Below, in pieces: positions 26,574 through 35,425 of a DNA stretch of 58,451 nt. Numbering within the stretch: the first letter of the stretch is position 1; every line of letters starts with the position of its first letter. The notes beneath the pieces were generated by a model. It was not told the origin of the DNA. It made no database searches and saw nothing but the letters and a program-made list of their open reading frames with translations. Origin of the DNA: Propylenella binzhouense (GTDB lineage Bacteria > Pseudomonadota > Alphaproteobacteria > Rhizobiales > Afifellaceae). The stretch is taken from positions 1 through 58,451 of the forward strand of contig NZ_SPKJ01000016.1 in NCBI RefSeq assembly GCF_009866965.1. The letters run 5' to 3'. A program made the translations under genes and the position numbers.

Positions 26574-27422
26574 TCAGCCGAGCTCGAAGGTCGTGATGCC
26601 GAAGATCGCGGGAAGCGGGAGCGCGGGCGGGGCTCCGCGGTACATGCGCGCCGTCTCGAAGACGGGCGCCAGGCCGTGCGCCTCGGCGAGCGCGACGGCC
26701 GCCCGGTTCGGCTCCGGCACGTCGAGGAAGATCTCGCGGCCGGGACGCGTCGCGGCGAGGGCCGCGAAGAGGCGCTCCGCGTCGGCCCGGTCCGCGGCGA
26801 AGAGCGGCCCGATCTTCGCGCCCGTCCCGCAGTCCCGGATGACGCCGTAGCCCGCGATCTCGCCCGCGCGCAGGAGCGCGAGGCCCTGCCGCGTCGGACC
26901 GGGCGCGAGCCATGCCGCCAGGAAGGCCGGCCGCTCCGCCCCGAACCAGCGCCGGTCGGCGGCGATGACGGCTTCCGCGATGCCGCCTTCGATCGCCACC
27001 AGGCCCTCCTCGGCGGAAGCGGGCGGGACGGCGGGGCGGCCGCCGAACCTGATGTTGCGGTGCGCGAGATCGAAGCCCTCGCGGCGATAGGCGTCCTGCT
27101 GCGCGAGGACCCCGTCGAGCCCCACGGTCCGGGCTCCGAGCCGGTCCAGCCCGGCGCGCCAGGTCGCGTAGCCGTAGCCGCGCCCGCGCCAGCCCTTCCG
27201 GCAGATGTAGAAGCCGAGGAACCCGTAGGCCGCCCCGTAGGCCACGACCGAGATGCACGCGACGGGTTCGCCGTCGAGCCGGGCCATCAGGAAGCCGTCC
27301 GGATCGGCGGCGCGGAAGGGCGCCGCATCGCCGAGGCCGGGATTCCACCCTTCCTCGGCCGCCCAGCCGAGCGCGATCGGGAGATCGCCGGCGCCCATCG
27401 GGCGGATGTCGAGGCCGCTCAC
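26574..27422 (-). CDS. GNAT N-acetyltransferase with C-terminal GNAT-like domain
   Basis: A 282-residue protein. The N-terminal GNAT domain (IRPMGAGDLPIALGWAAEEGWNPG, FYICRKGWRGRGYGYATWRAGL) carries the acetyl-CoA loop RGRGYG; the C-terminal half (LRAGEIAGYGVIRDCGTGAKIGPLFA) matches the YitH/HolE-like second domain. The GTG start at 27422 overlaps the racemase stop (GTGA), making it the last gene of the importer-racemase operon. The acceptor substrate is unknown; acetylation of an amine or amino-acid product of the pathway is a reasonable guess. Confidence 0.85.
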   Translation of the reverse strand: MSGLDIRPMGAGDLPIALGWAAEEGWNPGLGDAAPFRAADPDGFLMARLDGEPVACISVVAYGAAYGFLGFYICRKGWRGRGYGYATWRAGLDRLGARTVGLDGVLAQQDAYRREGFDLAHRNIRFGGRPAVPPASAEEGLVAIEGGIAEAVIAADRRWFGAERPAFLAAWLAPGPTRQGLALLRAGEIAGYGVIRDCGTGAKIGPLFAADRADAERLFAALAATRPGREIFLDVPEPNRAAVALAEAHGLAPVFETARMYRGAPPALPLPAIFGITTFELG

Positions 27423-28162
27423 TTGGCCGCCCCGTCCGCGAGCGGCGCGAAGGGACCGCTCCAGGCCTTGGGGAGCGGCGGGGCCCAGCCGCCGACCTTC
27501 GACGTCTTCAGGCCGAGCCCAATCAGGGCTTCGGCGAGCCTGACGGCGGCGCCCACACCCTCGATCACCGGAACGCCGAAGCGCGCCGAGAGCCGGCCGG
27601 CGAGGTCCGCCATTCCGGCGCAGCCGAGCACGATCGCTTCCGCGCGGTCGTCGGCGATCGCCCGCCCGATCTCGGCGGCGATCCTCGCCTCCGCCTCCGA
27701 TCCGGGCGCCTCGAGGGCGAGCACGGGGATCTCGGCCGCCCGCACGCGGGCGCAGCGCTCCGCAAGCCCGGTGCGGCGGAGATTGTGCTCGAGCGCGGGG
27801 ATCGACCGGGCGAGCGTCGTCACGACGCTGAAGCGTCCGGCGACAAGGCTCGCCACGTGATAGGCGGCCTCCCCGATGCCGACCACCGGCGCGGCGGCGA
27901 GCGCGCGGGCCGCGTCGAGGCCGGTATCGTCGAAGCAGGCGATCACATGCGCGTCGATTCCGGCCCGCTCCGCCGCGGCGATCTCCTTCAGAAGGCCCGG
28001 CACGCAGAGCGCCTCGTCGAAATAGCCCTCGATCGAGGCGGGCCCCTCATCCGGATTGCCCGCGAGGATGGTGACGCCCGGCCCCGCCGCGCGCCGGGCG
28101 GCCGCGGCGATGCCGGCGGTCATCGAGGCGGTGGTGTTCGGGTTGACCACATGGATGCGCAT
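27419..28162 (-). CDS. Asp/Glu/hydantoin racemase family protein
   Basis: A 247-residue PLP-independent racemase. Both catalytic cysteines are present, in HVIACFDDTGLDAAR and IVLGCAGMADL, and the N-terminus MRIHVVNPNTTASMT is the usual one for hydantoin and allantoin racemases. It starts 7 bases after the second permease and overlaps the GNAT gene, so it belongs to the ABC importer operon. Its presence suggests the imported compound or its product is a chiral cyclic ureide, imide or amino acid. Substrate choice within the family cannot be read reliably. Confidence 0.88.
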   Translation of the reverse strand: MRIHVVNPNTTASMTAGIAAAARRAAGPGVTILAGNPDEGPASIEGYFDEALCVPGLLKEIAAAERAGIDAHVIACFDDTGLDAARALAAAPVVGIGEAAYHVASLVAGRFSVVTTLARSIPALEHNLRRTGLAERCARVRAAEIPVLALEAPGSEAEARIAAEIGRAIADDRAEAIVLGCAGMADLAGRLSARFGVPVIEGVGAAVRLAEALIGLGLKTSKVGGWAPPLPKAWSGPFAPLADGAAK

Positions 28163-28169
28163 CGACGCC

Positions 28170-29072
28170 CTATAGCATGCCCCTGCCGGCGTCGGTCCCC
28201 TGCCTGCGGCGGCGGCGCTGGACCATCATGGCGAGCGCCAGGCAGATCCCGATCACCGTCATCGAGATGCCGGTGGTGACGGTGCCCAAAGCGTAGATGA
28301 CCGGGGTCGTGACCGTGGTGGTGAGGCCGCGCAGCTCGAGCGGCAGGGTGTTGCGGGACCCGAGCGCCTGGCTCGACCGCGCCACCTCGTCCCAGGAAAG
28401 GGTGAAGCCGAAGAGCGCGATGCCGATGAGCGAGGGCGCCACGATCGGCAGCACGACGTGCCGGAAGCTTTGCCACGGCGTGGCGCCGAGATCGCGCGCG
28501 GCCTCCTCGTAGCGCCTGTCGAAGCGGTTGAAAACCGCGAACATGATGAGGAGGCCGAAGGGCAGCGTCCAGGAGAGATGGGCGCCGAGGCCGGACGTGA
28601 AGAGCCCCATGGCGGTCGTGTAGCCGCGCTGGACCGCCTCGATCTCCCAGGCGTCGCCGAGCGCCTTGATGCTGTCGTCGAGGATGCGGAATTCGAGGGC
28701 GATGCCGAGCGAGACCACGATCGAGGGCATGATGAGGCTCGCGATCGCGACGTAGAAGAGGAGCGCGGCGCCGCGGAAGCGCCGGCGGAAGGCGAGCCCC
28801 GCCATGACCGAGATGACGACCGTCAGGAGCATCACGACGACGCCGAGCCAGAGCGAGCGGCGGAGCGCGGCGCCGATGTCGATGACGCCGATGCCGTTCC
28901 AGAGGCTCCCGAACCAGTGCAGCGAGAGGCCGTTGAGCGGGAAGGTCAGTCCGCCCTGCGGGCCCTGGAACGACAGCACCAGGATGGTGATCATCGGCCC
29001 GTAGAGGAACAGCACGAACAGCCCGAAGAAGAGGGCGAGCGCATAGAAGGAGGCCGGCCGCGCCTCGCGCAT
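28170..29072 (-). CDS. ABC importer permease, PotC-type
   Basis: A 300-residue inner-membrane permease with six hydrophobic segments and the EAA loop EEAARDLGATPWQSFRHVVLP that contacts the ATPase. It resembles PotC/YdcV permeases for polyamines and related cations. The ATG at 29072 directly abuts the stop of the upstream permease gene (no intergenic base), and the racemase gene follows after 7 bases. It should pair with the product of 29073-30032. Confidence 0.9.
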   Translation of the reverse strand: MREARPASFYALALFFGLFVLFLYGPMITILVLSFQGPQGGLTFPLNGLSLHWFGSLWNGIGVIDIGAALRRSLWLGVVVMLLTVVISVMAGLAFRRRFRGAALLFYVAIASLIMPSIVVSLGIALEFRILDDSIKALGDAWEIEAVQRGYTTAMGLFTSGLGAHLSWTLPFGLLIMFAVFNRFDRRYEEAARDLGATPWQSFRHVVLPIVAPSLIGIALFGFTLSWDEVARSSQALGSRNTLPLELRGLTTTVTTPVIYALGTVTTGISMTVIGICLALAMMVQRRRRRQGTDAGRGML

Positions 29073-30032
29073 TCAGAGCTCCTTCCGGATGTCGATCATG
29101 CGCGTCAGCGCCCAGATGATGAGGAGCACCAGGACGAGCAGGACGACGGCGTTCGCGGCCGCGATCGGGAACTGCAGGTAGTTGACCTGCACGTTGATGA
29201 TCTTGCCGATCGAGGCGATCTGCTGTCCGCCCATCACGCCGATGGTGACGAAATCGCCCATGACGATGGTGATGACGAAGATGGAGCCGATGGCGATGCC
29301 GGGCTTCGAGAGCGGGATCACCACGTTCCACAGCGTCTGCCACCCCGAGGCGCCGGAATCATAGGCCGCCTCGACCAGCGCGCGGTCGATCCGCATCATC
29401 GAGTTGAAGATCGGCACGACCATGAACAGCGTATAGAGGTGCACGAAGGCGAGCACGACGGAGAAGTCTGAATAGAGCAGCCATTCCTGCGGGCTGCCGG
29501 CGAGGCCCGTGCCGACGAGCGCCTGGTTGATGAGCCCGTTCCGCCCGAGAAGGGGGATCCAGGAAATCATCCGGATCACGTTCGAGGTCCAGAACGGGAT
29601 CGTGCAGAGGAGGAAGAGCACGATCTGCATCGTCATGGTGCGGACGTGGAACGCCAGGAAATAGGCGACCGTGAATCCGATCAGGAGCGTCGACGCCCAC
29701 ACGATCAGGCAGAACTTGAGCGTCGAAAGGTAGGTCTTGAAGGTCGTGCAGAGGCCTGGCAGGTCGGCAAGGCAGCCGTCGAAGACCTCGCGGTAATTGT
29801 CCAGCGTGAACGCCGGCTCGATGGAATATTCCGTGTAGTTCCAGAACGAGACGATGAGCGTGACCAGGAGCGGCAGCACGAAGAAGAGCAGGAATACGAG
29901 CGCCATCGGCGCCGCCTGCCAGTAGGGGGCGAGCGCGCCCGCCCGCCGGCTCGCCATCGCGCCCGCGCGCGGCCGATCCCGGGCCGTTTCGCCCGGGATC
30001 GCCTCCGCGCTCAGGGCCGCGTCACGCAGCAA
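29073..30032 (-). CDS. ABC importer permease, PotB-type
   Basis: The first permease of the importer, with six hydrophobic segments and EAA loop EAAYDSGASGWQTLWNVVIPLSKP. A TTG start at 30032 overlaps the binding-protein stop by 11 bases and gives 319 residues; an ATG at 29957 giving 294 residues is equally plausible and leaves a more typical short N-terminus before the first membrane segment. A long periplasmic loop after segment 1 contains Cys residues. The family transports polyamines or similar nitrogen compounds. Confidence 0.87.
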   Translation of the reverse strand: MLRDAALSAEAIPGETARDRPRAGAMASRRAGALAPYWQAAPMALVFLLFFVLPLLVTLIVSFWNYTEYSIEPAFTLDNYREVFDGCLADLPGLCTTFKTYLSTLKFCLIVWASTLLIGFTVAYFLAFHVRTMTMQIVLFLLCTIPFWTSNVIRMISWIPLLGRNGLINQALVGTGLAGSPQEWLLYSDFSVVLAFVHLYTLFMVVPIFNSMMRIDRALVEAAYDSGASGWQTLWNVVIPLSKPGIAIGSIFVITIVMGDFVTIGVMGGQQIASIGKIINVQVNYLQFPIAAANAVVLLVLVLLIIWALTRMIDIRKEL

Positions 30033-31311
30033 TGAACTCGTTCCACTTCCGGATCATGTAGGTGTTCTCGTCCATCACCGAGTTCCAGCAGGCGATGGCG
30101 CCCATGCGGTCCTCGTAGGAGCCGCCGTCGCGCACGGTTCCGGCCTTTTCGAGAAGCGTGCCGTCCGGGGCGTGGATGTCCTTCTCGGCCGGCTTGCCCT
30201 CCATCCAGTAGGCCCATTCGTAGGGCTCCATGTTCTCCTTCGCCGTCGAGAGGACGGCGGAATAGTAGCCCTGCCGGTTGAGATAGGCTCCGGCCCAGCC
30301 GGACAGGAACCAGTTGATGAATTCGTAGGCCGCGTCGAGCTTCCTGCCCTCCAGCGTCTTCGGCAGCCCGAAGCCGGATGCCCAGCCGCGATAGCCTTCC
30401 TTCAGCGGCTGGTAGGTGCAGGGGATTCCCTTCGAGCGCACGGCGGTGACCGCCGGCGACCACATCGACTGGATGACGACCTCGCCCGACGCCATCAGGT
30501 TGACCGACTCGTTGAAATCCGACCAGAACGCGCGGAACTGGCCCGCCTTCTTGGCCTCCTTGAGGAAATCGGTGGTCAGATCGATCTCCTCCTTGGTCAT
30601 GTTGCCCTTGTCCGGATATTTGTACTTGCCGAGCGCCTCGACCACCATGGCGGCATCCATGATGCCGATCGACGGGATGTTCAGGATCGCCGCCTTGCCC
30701 TTGAACTCGGGGTTGACCAGCTCGGCCCAGCTCTCGATCGGCCGCTTGATCAGATCGGGCCGGATGCCGAGCGTGTCGGCGTTGTAGGTGGTCGGGATCA
30801 GCGTGATCCACTCGGTCGGCTCGGCCGAGAACTTCTTCGAGAACTGGCCCTCGAGGTAGAACACCTTCTTCGGCGCGGTGCCCTGGTCGCCGATCTTCTT
30901 GCCCTCGACCTCGCCCTTCGTGAAGACGGTGGCGATCTGGCCGGCGTACTTGATCTTCCCGGCGTCCATGCCCTGGAGATTGCCGGACGGGAGCAGCTTC
31001 GGGAGCGAGAAATATTCGCTGTCGAGGAGGTCGAAGGAGTTCGGCTGCGTGATGACGCGCTTGGCGACCTCGTCCGTCTCGACGGGAATGTATTCGATGG
31101 TGACGCCGATATCCTCCTTCGCCTTCCTGGCGATGTCGGCCGACTGGTTCACGGCCGTGCCGAGATAGCGCAGGGTGACGGCCTCCTGCGCATGCACGGC
31201 CGGGGCGGGGAAGCTCGAAGCGAAGCCGGTGCCGGCGAGCCCGGCGAGCGCCGCGGAGCCCTTGAGAACGGTGCGGCGGGACATGCCTCCGGTCGAAATG
31301 TTCTTGGTCAT
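30022..31311 (-). CDS. PotD-type solute-binding protein with Tat signal
   Basis: A 429-residue periplasmic binding protein. The twin-arginine motif SRRTVLK and a hydrophobic stretch ending APAVHA mark export by Tat. The mature protein has type II binding-protein features: ITLIPTTYNADTLG, ESWAELVNPEFKGKAAI and EVVIQSMWSPAVTAV. ATG 31311 has AGGAG seven bases upstream; the longer frame to 31353 overlaps the ATPase gene end and is rejected. It gives the importer its specificity, probably for a small nitrogenous or organic-acid solute. Confidence 0.9.
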   Translation of the reverse strand: MTKNISTGGMSRRTVLKGSAALAGLAGTGFASSFPAPAVHAQEAVTLRYLGTAVNQSADIARKAKEDIGVTIEYIPVETDEVAKRVITQPNSFDLLDSEYFSLPKLLPSGNLQGMDAGKIKYAGQIATVFTKGEVEGKKIGDQGTAPKKVFYLEGQFSKKFSAEPTEWITLIPTTYNADTLGIRPDLIKRPIESWAELVNPEFKGKAAILNIPSIGIMDAAMVVEALGKYKYPDKGNMTKEEIDLTTDFLKEAKKAGQFRAFWSDFNESVNLMASGEVVIQSMWSPAVTAVRSKGIPCTYQPLKEGYRGWASGFGLPKTLEGRKLDAAYEFINWFLSGWAGAYLNRQGYYSAVLSTAKENMEPYEWAYWMEGKPAEKDIHAPDGTLLEKAGTVRDGGSYEDRMGAIACWNSVMDENTYMIRKWNEFIAA

Positions 31312-31349
31312 TCGATCACTCCTCTCCTGCGTGCGTTCGGTGGGTTCGT

Positions 31350-32345
31350 TCATGCGGCTGCACTGACGTCGTGCAGGTCTCCCTGTTGCCAGCGGACCCG
31401 CACGGTCTGGCCGGGCTCGAATGCGTGCTGGTAGAAGACGCGCTCAGGAACGAGCGCGGCGAGCGGCAGCCCCTCGTCCAGCGTGAGGCTCACCAGCACC
31501 GCGGCGCCCTGATATTCGATCGCCGCGATCCGGGCCGGTCTTCCCTTCGCCTCGGCGCCGTCCGGAAGGACCGCGACGCGGTCCGAGCGGATGGTGACCG
31601 TGCGGCCGTTGATCGGGATCACGTTGTGGCCGCCGATGAAGCGGGCGACGAACTCGGTCCGCGGCTCGTTGAAGATCTCCCGCGGCGTGCCGGCCTGCTC
31701 GATAGTGCCATTGTTCATGACGACGATGAGGTCGGCGAGCGCCATCGCCTCCTCCTGGCTGTGCGTCACGTGGATGAAGGTGATGCCGAGTTCGCGCTGG
31801 AAGCGCTTCAGCTCGGCCCTGACCTTGATTCTGAGGAACGGATCGAGCGCGGAGAGCGGCTCGTCGAGGAGCAGGATGCTCGGATCGGTGACGAGGGCGC
31901 GGGCGAGCGCGACGCGCTGCTGCTGGCCGCCCGAGAGCTGGCTCGGCAGCCGGAGGGCATAGGCCTGCATCGCCACGAGCGACAGCATGTGCTGGGCGCG
32001 CGCATGGCGCTCGCTTTTGGCGATGCCGCGCATCTTCAGCGAGAAGGCCACGTTGTCCCGCACATTGAGATGCGGGAAGAGGGCGTAGCTCTGGAACATC
32101 ATGGCGGTGCCGCGGGCCGCCGGCGGCTGGTCGTTCACGACCTCCGAGCCGATCACGATGTCGCCGTCGCTGACGCTCTCGTGGCCGGCGATCATCCTGA
32201 GCGTCGTCGTCTTCCCGCAGCCGGACGGCCCGAGCAGACAGCAATAGGTGCCGGCCCTGATCTTCAGCGCGATCGCGTCGACGGCCAGGGTGTCGCCGTA
32301 GCGCTTCGTGAGGCTCGCCAGTTCCAGATCGACGGCTTTCGGCAT
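31350..32345 (-). CDS. ABC importer ATPase, PotA-type
   Basis: A 331-residue ATPase: Walker [12 protein letters not shown]-loop FQSYALFPHL, signature [16 protein letters not shown], Walker B ILLLDEPLSALD, H-loop HVTHSQEEA, then a C-terminal TOBE-type regulatory domain. It heads the leftward operon (ATPase, binding protein, two permeases, racemase, GNAT). ATG 32345 starts the conserved domain; the longer frame to 32531 runs into the divergent promoter region. Its promoter should lie near the inverted repeat at 32467-32483. Confidence 0.9.
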   Translation of the reverse strand: MPKAVDLELASLTKRYGDTLAVDAIALKIRAGTYCCLLGPSGCGKTTTLRMIAGHESVSDGDIVIGSEVVNDQPPAARGTAMMFQSYALFPHLNVRDNVAFSLKMRGIAKSERHARAQHMLSLVAMQAYALRLPSQLSGGQQQRVALARALVTDPSILLLDEPLSALDPFLRIKVRAELKRFQRELGITFIHVTHSQEEAMALADLIVVMNNGTIEQAGTPREIFNEPRTEFVARFIGGHNVIPINGRTVTIRSDRVAVLPDGAEAKGRPARIAAIEYQGAAVLVSLTLDEGLPLAALVPERVFYQHAFEPGQTVRVRWQQGDLHDVSAAA

Positions 32346-32466
32346 GCTGCCGCTCCCGCTACCCTCTGCCCACGTATCGCAAGCCGCGTGCCATGCCCGC
32401 CTGCCGAGGATCCGGCGCGCCTCCCGGGGCAACGGCGCGCGCGGCCTGACCCGTGGCGGGGCCGAT

Positions 32467-32483
32467 TGCCTACCGCGTAGGCA
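32467..32483. promoter_or_regulatory. Perfect inverted repeat in divergent promoter region
   Basis: TGCCTAC-CGC-GTAGGCA is a perfect 7-base inverted repeat around a 3-base spacer. It lies in the 248-base gap between the leftward importer operon (start 32345) and the rightward amidohydrolase operon (start 32594), about 110-120 bases from each start. The size suits a dimeric helix-turn-helix regulator. No regulator gene is adjacent. Confidence 0.6.
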
Positions 32484-32593
32484 GAAGGGCGCGTGCGGCG
32501 GCCGGTCCGCCGGCGACGCCGCTCGCGGCACGACGCTTGCTGCGGGGCAGGGACGCCGGGAGAGATGCTTCCGGAGGGAGCGGGGAAGCCTGG

Positions 32594-34156
32594 ATGGACG
32601 TCGGAGAGGATTGCATCGTCGAGGCCGGGACCCTCCTCTGCGGGCTCGATGCGCAGCGGAGGCCGATCGTCCGGCACGACGTCGCGATCGAGGTGCGGGG
32701 CGGGACGATCACCACAATCGGACCTCGCGACCCGCAGGCGATCGCGGCGAGCGGCCTGCCCCGGCACGGTTCGCCCGGGGCCGTCGTCATCCCGGGCCTC
32801 GTCAACGCGCACCACCATTTCGGCCTGACGCCGCTGATGATGGGCGTGCCCTTCGCGCCCCTGGAACTCTGGCTGCCGCGGTTCCGCGCGATGCGGCAGA
32901 TCGGGCCGCGGCTCGATACGCTCTATTCCGCGATCGAGATGCTGGAGAGCGGGACAACGACGGTCCACCACATCAACAGCGGGCTCACCGGCGGCCCGGA
33001 GGAATGGCACGCGGCGACCGACGGCATTCTCGCCGCCTATGGCGAGATCGGCATGCGGGCCGGCTATTCCTTCATGATGCGGGACCGCAACATCCTCGCC
33101 TATGAATGCGACGAGGACGTGCTCGCCGCGATGCCGGAGCCGGTCCGCGCCTGGCTCCTTCCGAGGCTCGCTCCGGCGCATGTGCCGACCGCCGACTACA
33201 TGGCGTTCTTCGCGGAGGCCAGGGCGCGCCGGGAAGCCGCCGCGCCGGGGCGGGTGCGCTTCCATCTCGCGCCGGCGAACCTCCATTGGTGCAGCGATGC
33301 GAGCCTCGAGCTCGTCTTCTCGACGGCGCGGGCGCACGGCGCGAACGTCCACATGCACCTCGTCGAGACCGAGCGCCAGGCCGCCTTCGCGCGGCAGCGT
33401 TTCGGCCGCTCGGCGGTGGCGCACCTCGCCGCGCTCGGCTGCCTCGGCCCGGAGCTGACGCTCGGCCACGCCAACTGGACGGACCGCGCGGATCTCGACC
33501 TCCTGGCGGAGCACGGCTGCACGGTCTGCCACAATGCGAGCTCGGGGCTCCGCCTCGGCAGCGGCATCGCGCCGGTGAACGAGATGCGGCGGCGCGGGAT
33601 CCCGGTCGCGCTCGGCATCGACCAGTCGAACATCTGCGACGATCGCGACATGATGATCGAGATGAAGCTCGTGTGGGCGCTGCATCGCGAGACCGGCCTC
33701 TGGAACGACCGGCCGGACGCCGCGGAGATCCTCGCGATGGCGAGCGAGCACGGCGCGAACTCGGCCGGGTTCGGCGACAGCGTGGGCCGGATCGAGCCGG
33801 GCAGGCAGGCGGATCTCGTCCTCCTCTCCGCAGACGCGATCGGCCGGCCCTTCGTGGACCCGCGCGTGCCGGTCGCCGAGGCGGTGCTCCATCGCGGCGG
33901 CCGGCACGCGATCGACAAGGTCCTCGTCGGCGGCCGCGTGGTGGTGGCGGGCGGCCGCGTCGTCTCGATCGACCGCGACGCCGTGATGCGCGAGATCGCC
34001 GATCGGCTGGCCGCGCCCGAAACGCCCGCGGAGCGCGAGGCGCGGACGATGGTCGACGCGATGATGCCGCATCTGGAGGCCTTCCACCGCGCCCACGCGC
34101 CCGCCGAGGGCTACCGCGCCTATCGCTACAACGCGATGAGCGACCCGGAGGCGTGA
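32594..34156 (+). CDS. Metal-dependent amidohydrolase, AtzA/TrzA/guanine-deaminase type
   Basis: A 520-residue member of the amidohydrolase superfamily. Metal ligands are in VIPGLVNAHHHFGL (about residues 69-77), HMHLVETER and GHANWTD, and the Asp region is LGIDQSNICDDRDMMIEMKL. C-terminal block GRIEPGRQADLVLLSAD is usual. The nearest recognisable relatives are S-triazine hydrolases, guanine deaminases and N-formimino-type deaminases, so it probably hydrolyses a C-N bond of a heterocycle. ATG 32594 was chosen because the domain begins soon after. Its stop overlaps the next amidohydrolase gene. Confidence 0.85.
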   Translation: MDVGEDCIVEAGTLLCGLDAQRRPIVRHDVAIEVRGGTITTIGPRDPQAIAASGLPRHGSPGAVVIPGLVNAHHHFGLTPLMMGVPFAPLELWLPRFRAMRQIGPRLDTLYSAIEMLESGTTTVHHINSGLTGGPEEWHAATDGILAAYGEIGMRAGYSFMMRDRNILAYECDEDVLAAMPEPVRAWLLPRLAPAHVPTADYMAFFAEARARREAAAPGRVRFHLAPANLHWCSDASLELVFSTARAHGANVHMHLVETERQAAFARQRFGRSAVAHLAALGCLGPELTLGHANWTDRADLDLLAEHGCTVCHNASSGLRLGSGIAPVNEMRRRGIPVALGIDQSNICDDRDMMIEMKLVWALHRETGLWNDRPDAAEILAMASEHGANSAGFGDSVGRIEPGRQADLVLLSADAIGRPFVDPRVPVAEAVLHRGGRHAIDKVLVGGRVVVAGGRVVSIDRDAVMREIADRLAAPETPAEREARTMVDAMMPHLEAFHRAHAPAEGYRAYRYNAMSDPEA

Positions 34157-34158
34157 GC

Positions 34159-35409
34159 GTGCCGCTCGACCTCGTCATCGCGGGCGTGCGGCTCGCCGGA
34201 CGGCCCGATCCGGTCGATATCGGCGTCGCGGACGGGCTGGTCGCGGCGATCGAGCCGCGGATCGAATCCGAAGCGCCCCGCGCCGACGGAACGGGCTGCC
34301 TCGCCTTCGGCGGCTTCGTCGAGACCCACGTGCATCTCGACAAGGCCTGCATCCTCGACCGCTGCCGGCTCCGGCACGGCACGCTCGAGGAGGCGATCGC
34401 GCTCACCGCGCGGGCGAAGGCCGGCTTCACGGTCGAGGACGTCCGCGCCCGCGCTGCGGCGGTCATCGAGAAGGCGGTCACGCACGGGACGATGCGCATG
34501 CGGAGCTTCGTCGAGGTCGATCCGCGGGCCGGCTTCCGCTCGCTGCAGGCGCTCCTCGCGCTCAGGGCGGACTACGGCTGGGCGCTCGACCTCGACCTCT
34601 GCGCCTTCGCGCAGGAGGGGCTCACGAACGAGCCGGAGACGGCCGGCATGCTGGACGAGGCGCTGCGGATGGGCGCGACCTCGCTCGGAGGCTGCCCGTA
34701 CACGGATCCCGACCCCGTCGCGCATGTCGCCGCGATCTTCGAGATCGCCGAGCGGCACGGCGTCGACGTCGACTTCCATGCCGATTTCGACCTGGATCCT
34801 GCCCACTCCATCCTGCCGGAGATCGCGGCCCAGACCCGCGCGCGCGGCTATGCCGGCCGCGTCTCGGTCGGCCACGTCACCAAGCTCGCGGCGATGGCGC
34901 CGGAGGCGGTGGCGGGGATGGCGGAGACGCTCGCGGAAGCGGGCGTCGCGGTGACGGTCCTGCCGGCGACCGACCTCTTCCTCGGCGGCAGGGCTGCGGA
35001 CCGGCTCGCGCCGCGGGGCGTCGCGCCCGCTTATGCGCTCGCCAGGCGCGGCGTCCTCGCCTCGGTGGCGAGCAACAACATCCTCAATCCGTTCACGCCG
35101 TTCGGGGACGCCTCGCTCTGCCGGATGGCGAACCTCTACGCCAATGTCGCCCATCTCGCGCGCGAGGAGGATCTCGCCGCCGTGTTCCGGATGGTGAGCG
35201 GGGACGCCGCCCGGCAGCTCGGGGCGCCGCACGGAATCCGCCCGGGCGGCCCGGCGGATATCGTCCTCCTCGATGCGCCGGACCCGGCCGCGGCGGTCCG
35301 CACCGTCGCTCCCGCGCTCGCCGGCTGGAAGGCCGGCCGGATGACGTTCCGCCGCGGGCGCCCGGAGCTCTTTCCGCCCGCGCCGCCGGCCCGGGCGGCG
35401 GGCGCCTGA
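34159..35409 (+). CDS. Cytosine deaminase (CodA)-like amidohydrolase
   Basis: A 416-residue amidohydrolase. The CodA-like metal motif is GGFVETHVHLDKA (H57, H59, D61), followed by VDFHADFD and VGHVTK. The block corresponding to GHDDVFDP of E. coli CodA reads ASNNILNPFTPFG, so the catalytic Asp313 equivalent is Asn306. GTG 34159 has GGAGG eight bases upstream; GTG 34153 (GTGA overlap with the preceding stop) is the alternative. Co-location with another amidohydrolase suggests two sequential ring-nitrogen hydrolyses. Confidence 0.85.
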   Translation: MPLDLVIAGVRLAGRPDPVDIGVADGLVAAIEPRIESEAPRADGTGCLAFGGFVETHVHLDKACILDRCRLRHGTLEEAIALTARAKAGFTVEDVRARAAAVIEKAVTHGTMRMRSFVEVDPRAGFRSLQALLALRADYGWALDLDLCAFAQEGLTNEPETAGMLDEALRMGATSLGGCPYTDPDPVAHVAAIFEIAERHGVDVDFHADFDLDPAHSILPEIAAQTRARGYAGRVSVGHVTKLAAMAPEAVAGMAETLAEAGVAVTVLPATDLFLGGRAADRLAPRGVAPAYALARRGVLASVASNNILNPFTPFGDASLCRMANLYANVAHLAREEDLAAVFRMVSGDAARQLGAPHGIRPGGPADIVLLDAPDPAAAVRTVAPALAGWKAGRMTFRRGRPELFPPAPPARAAGA

Positions 35410-35425
35410 GATCCGCGGGATCGCC

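Noticed and set aside
30721-30745. TTGATCAGATCGG as a fourth FNR-type box
   Set aside because: The right half-site does not match RTCAA and it lies inside the binding-protein coding sequence.
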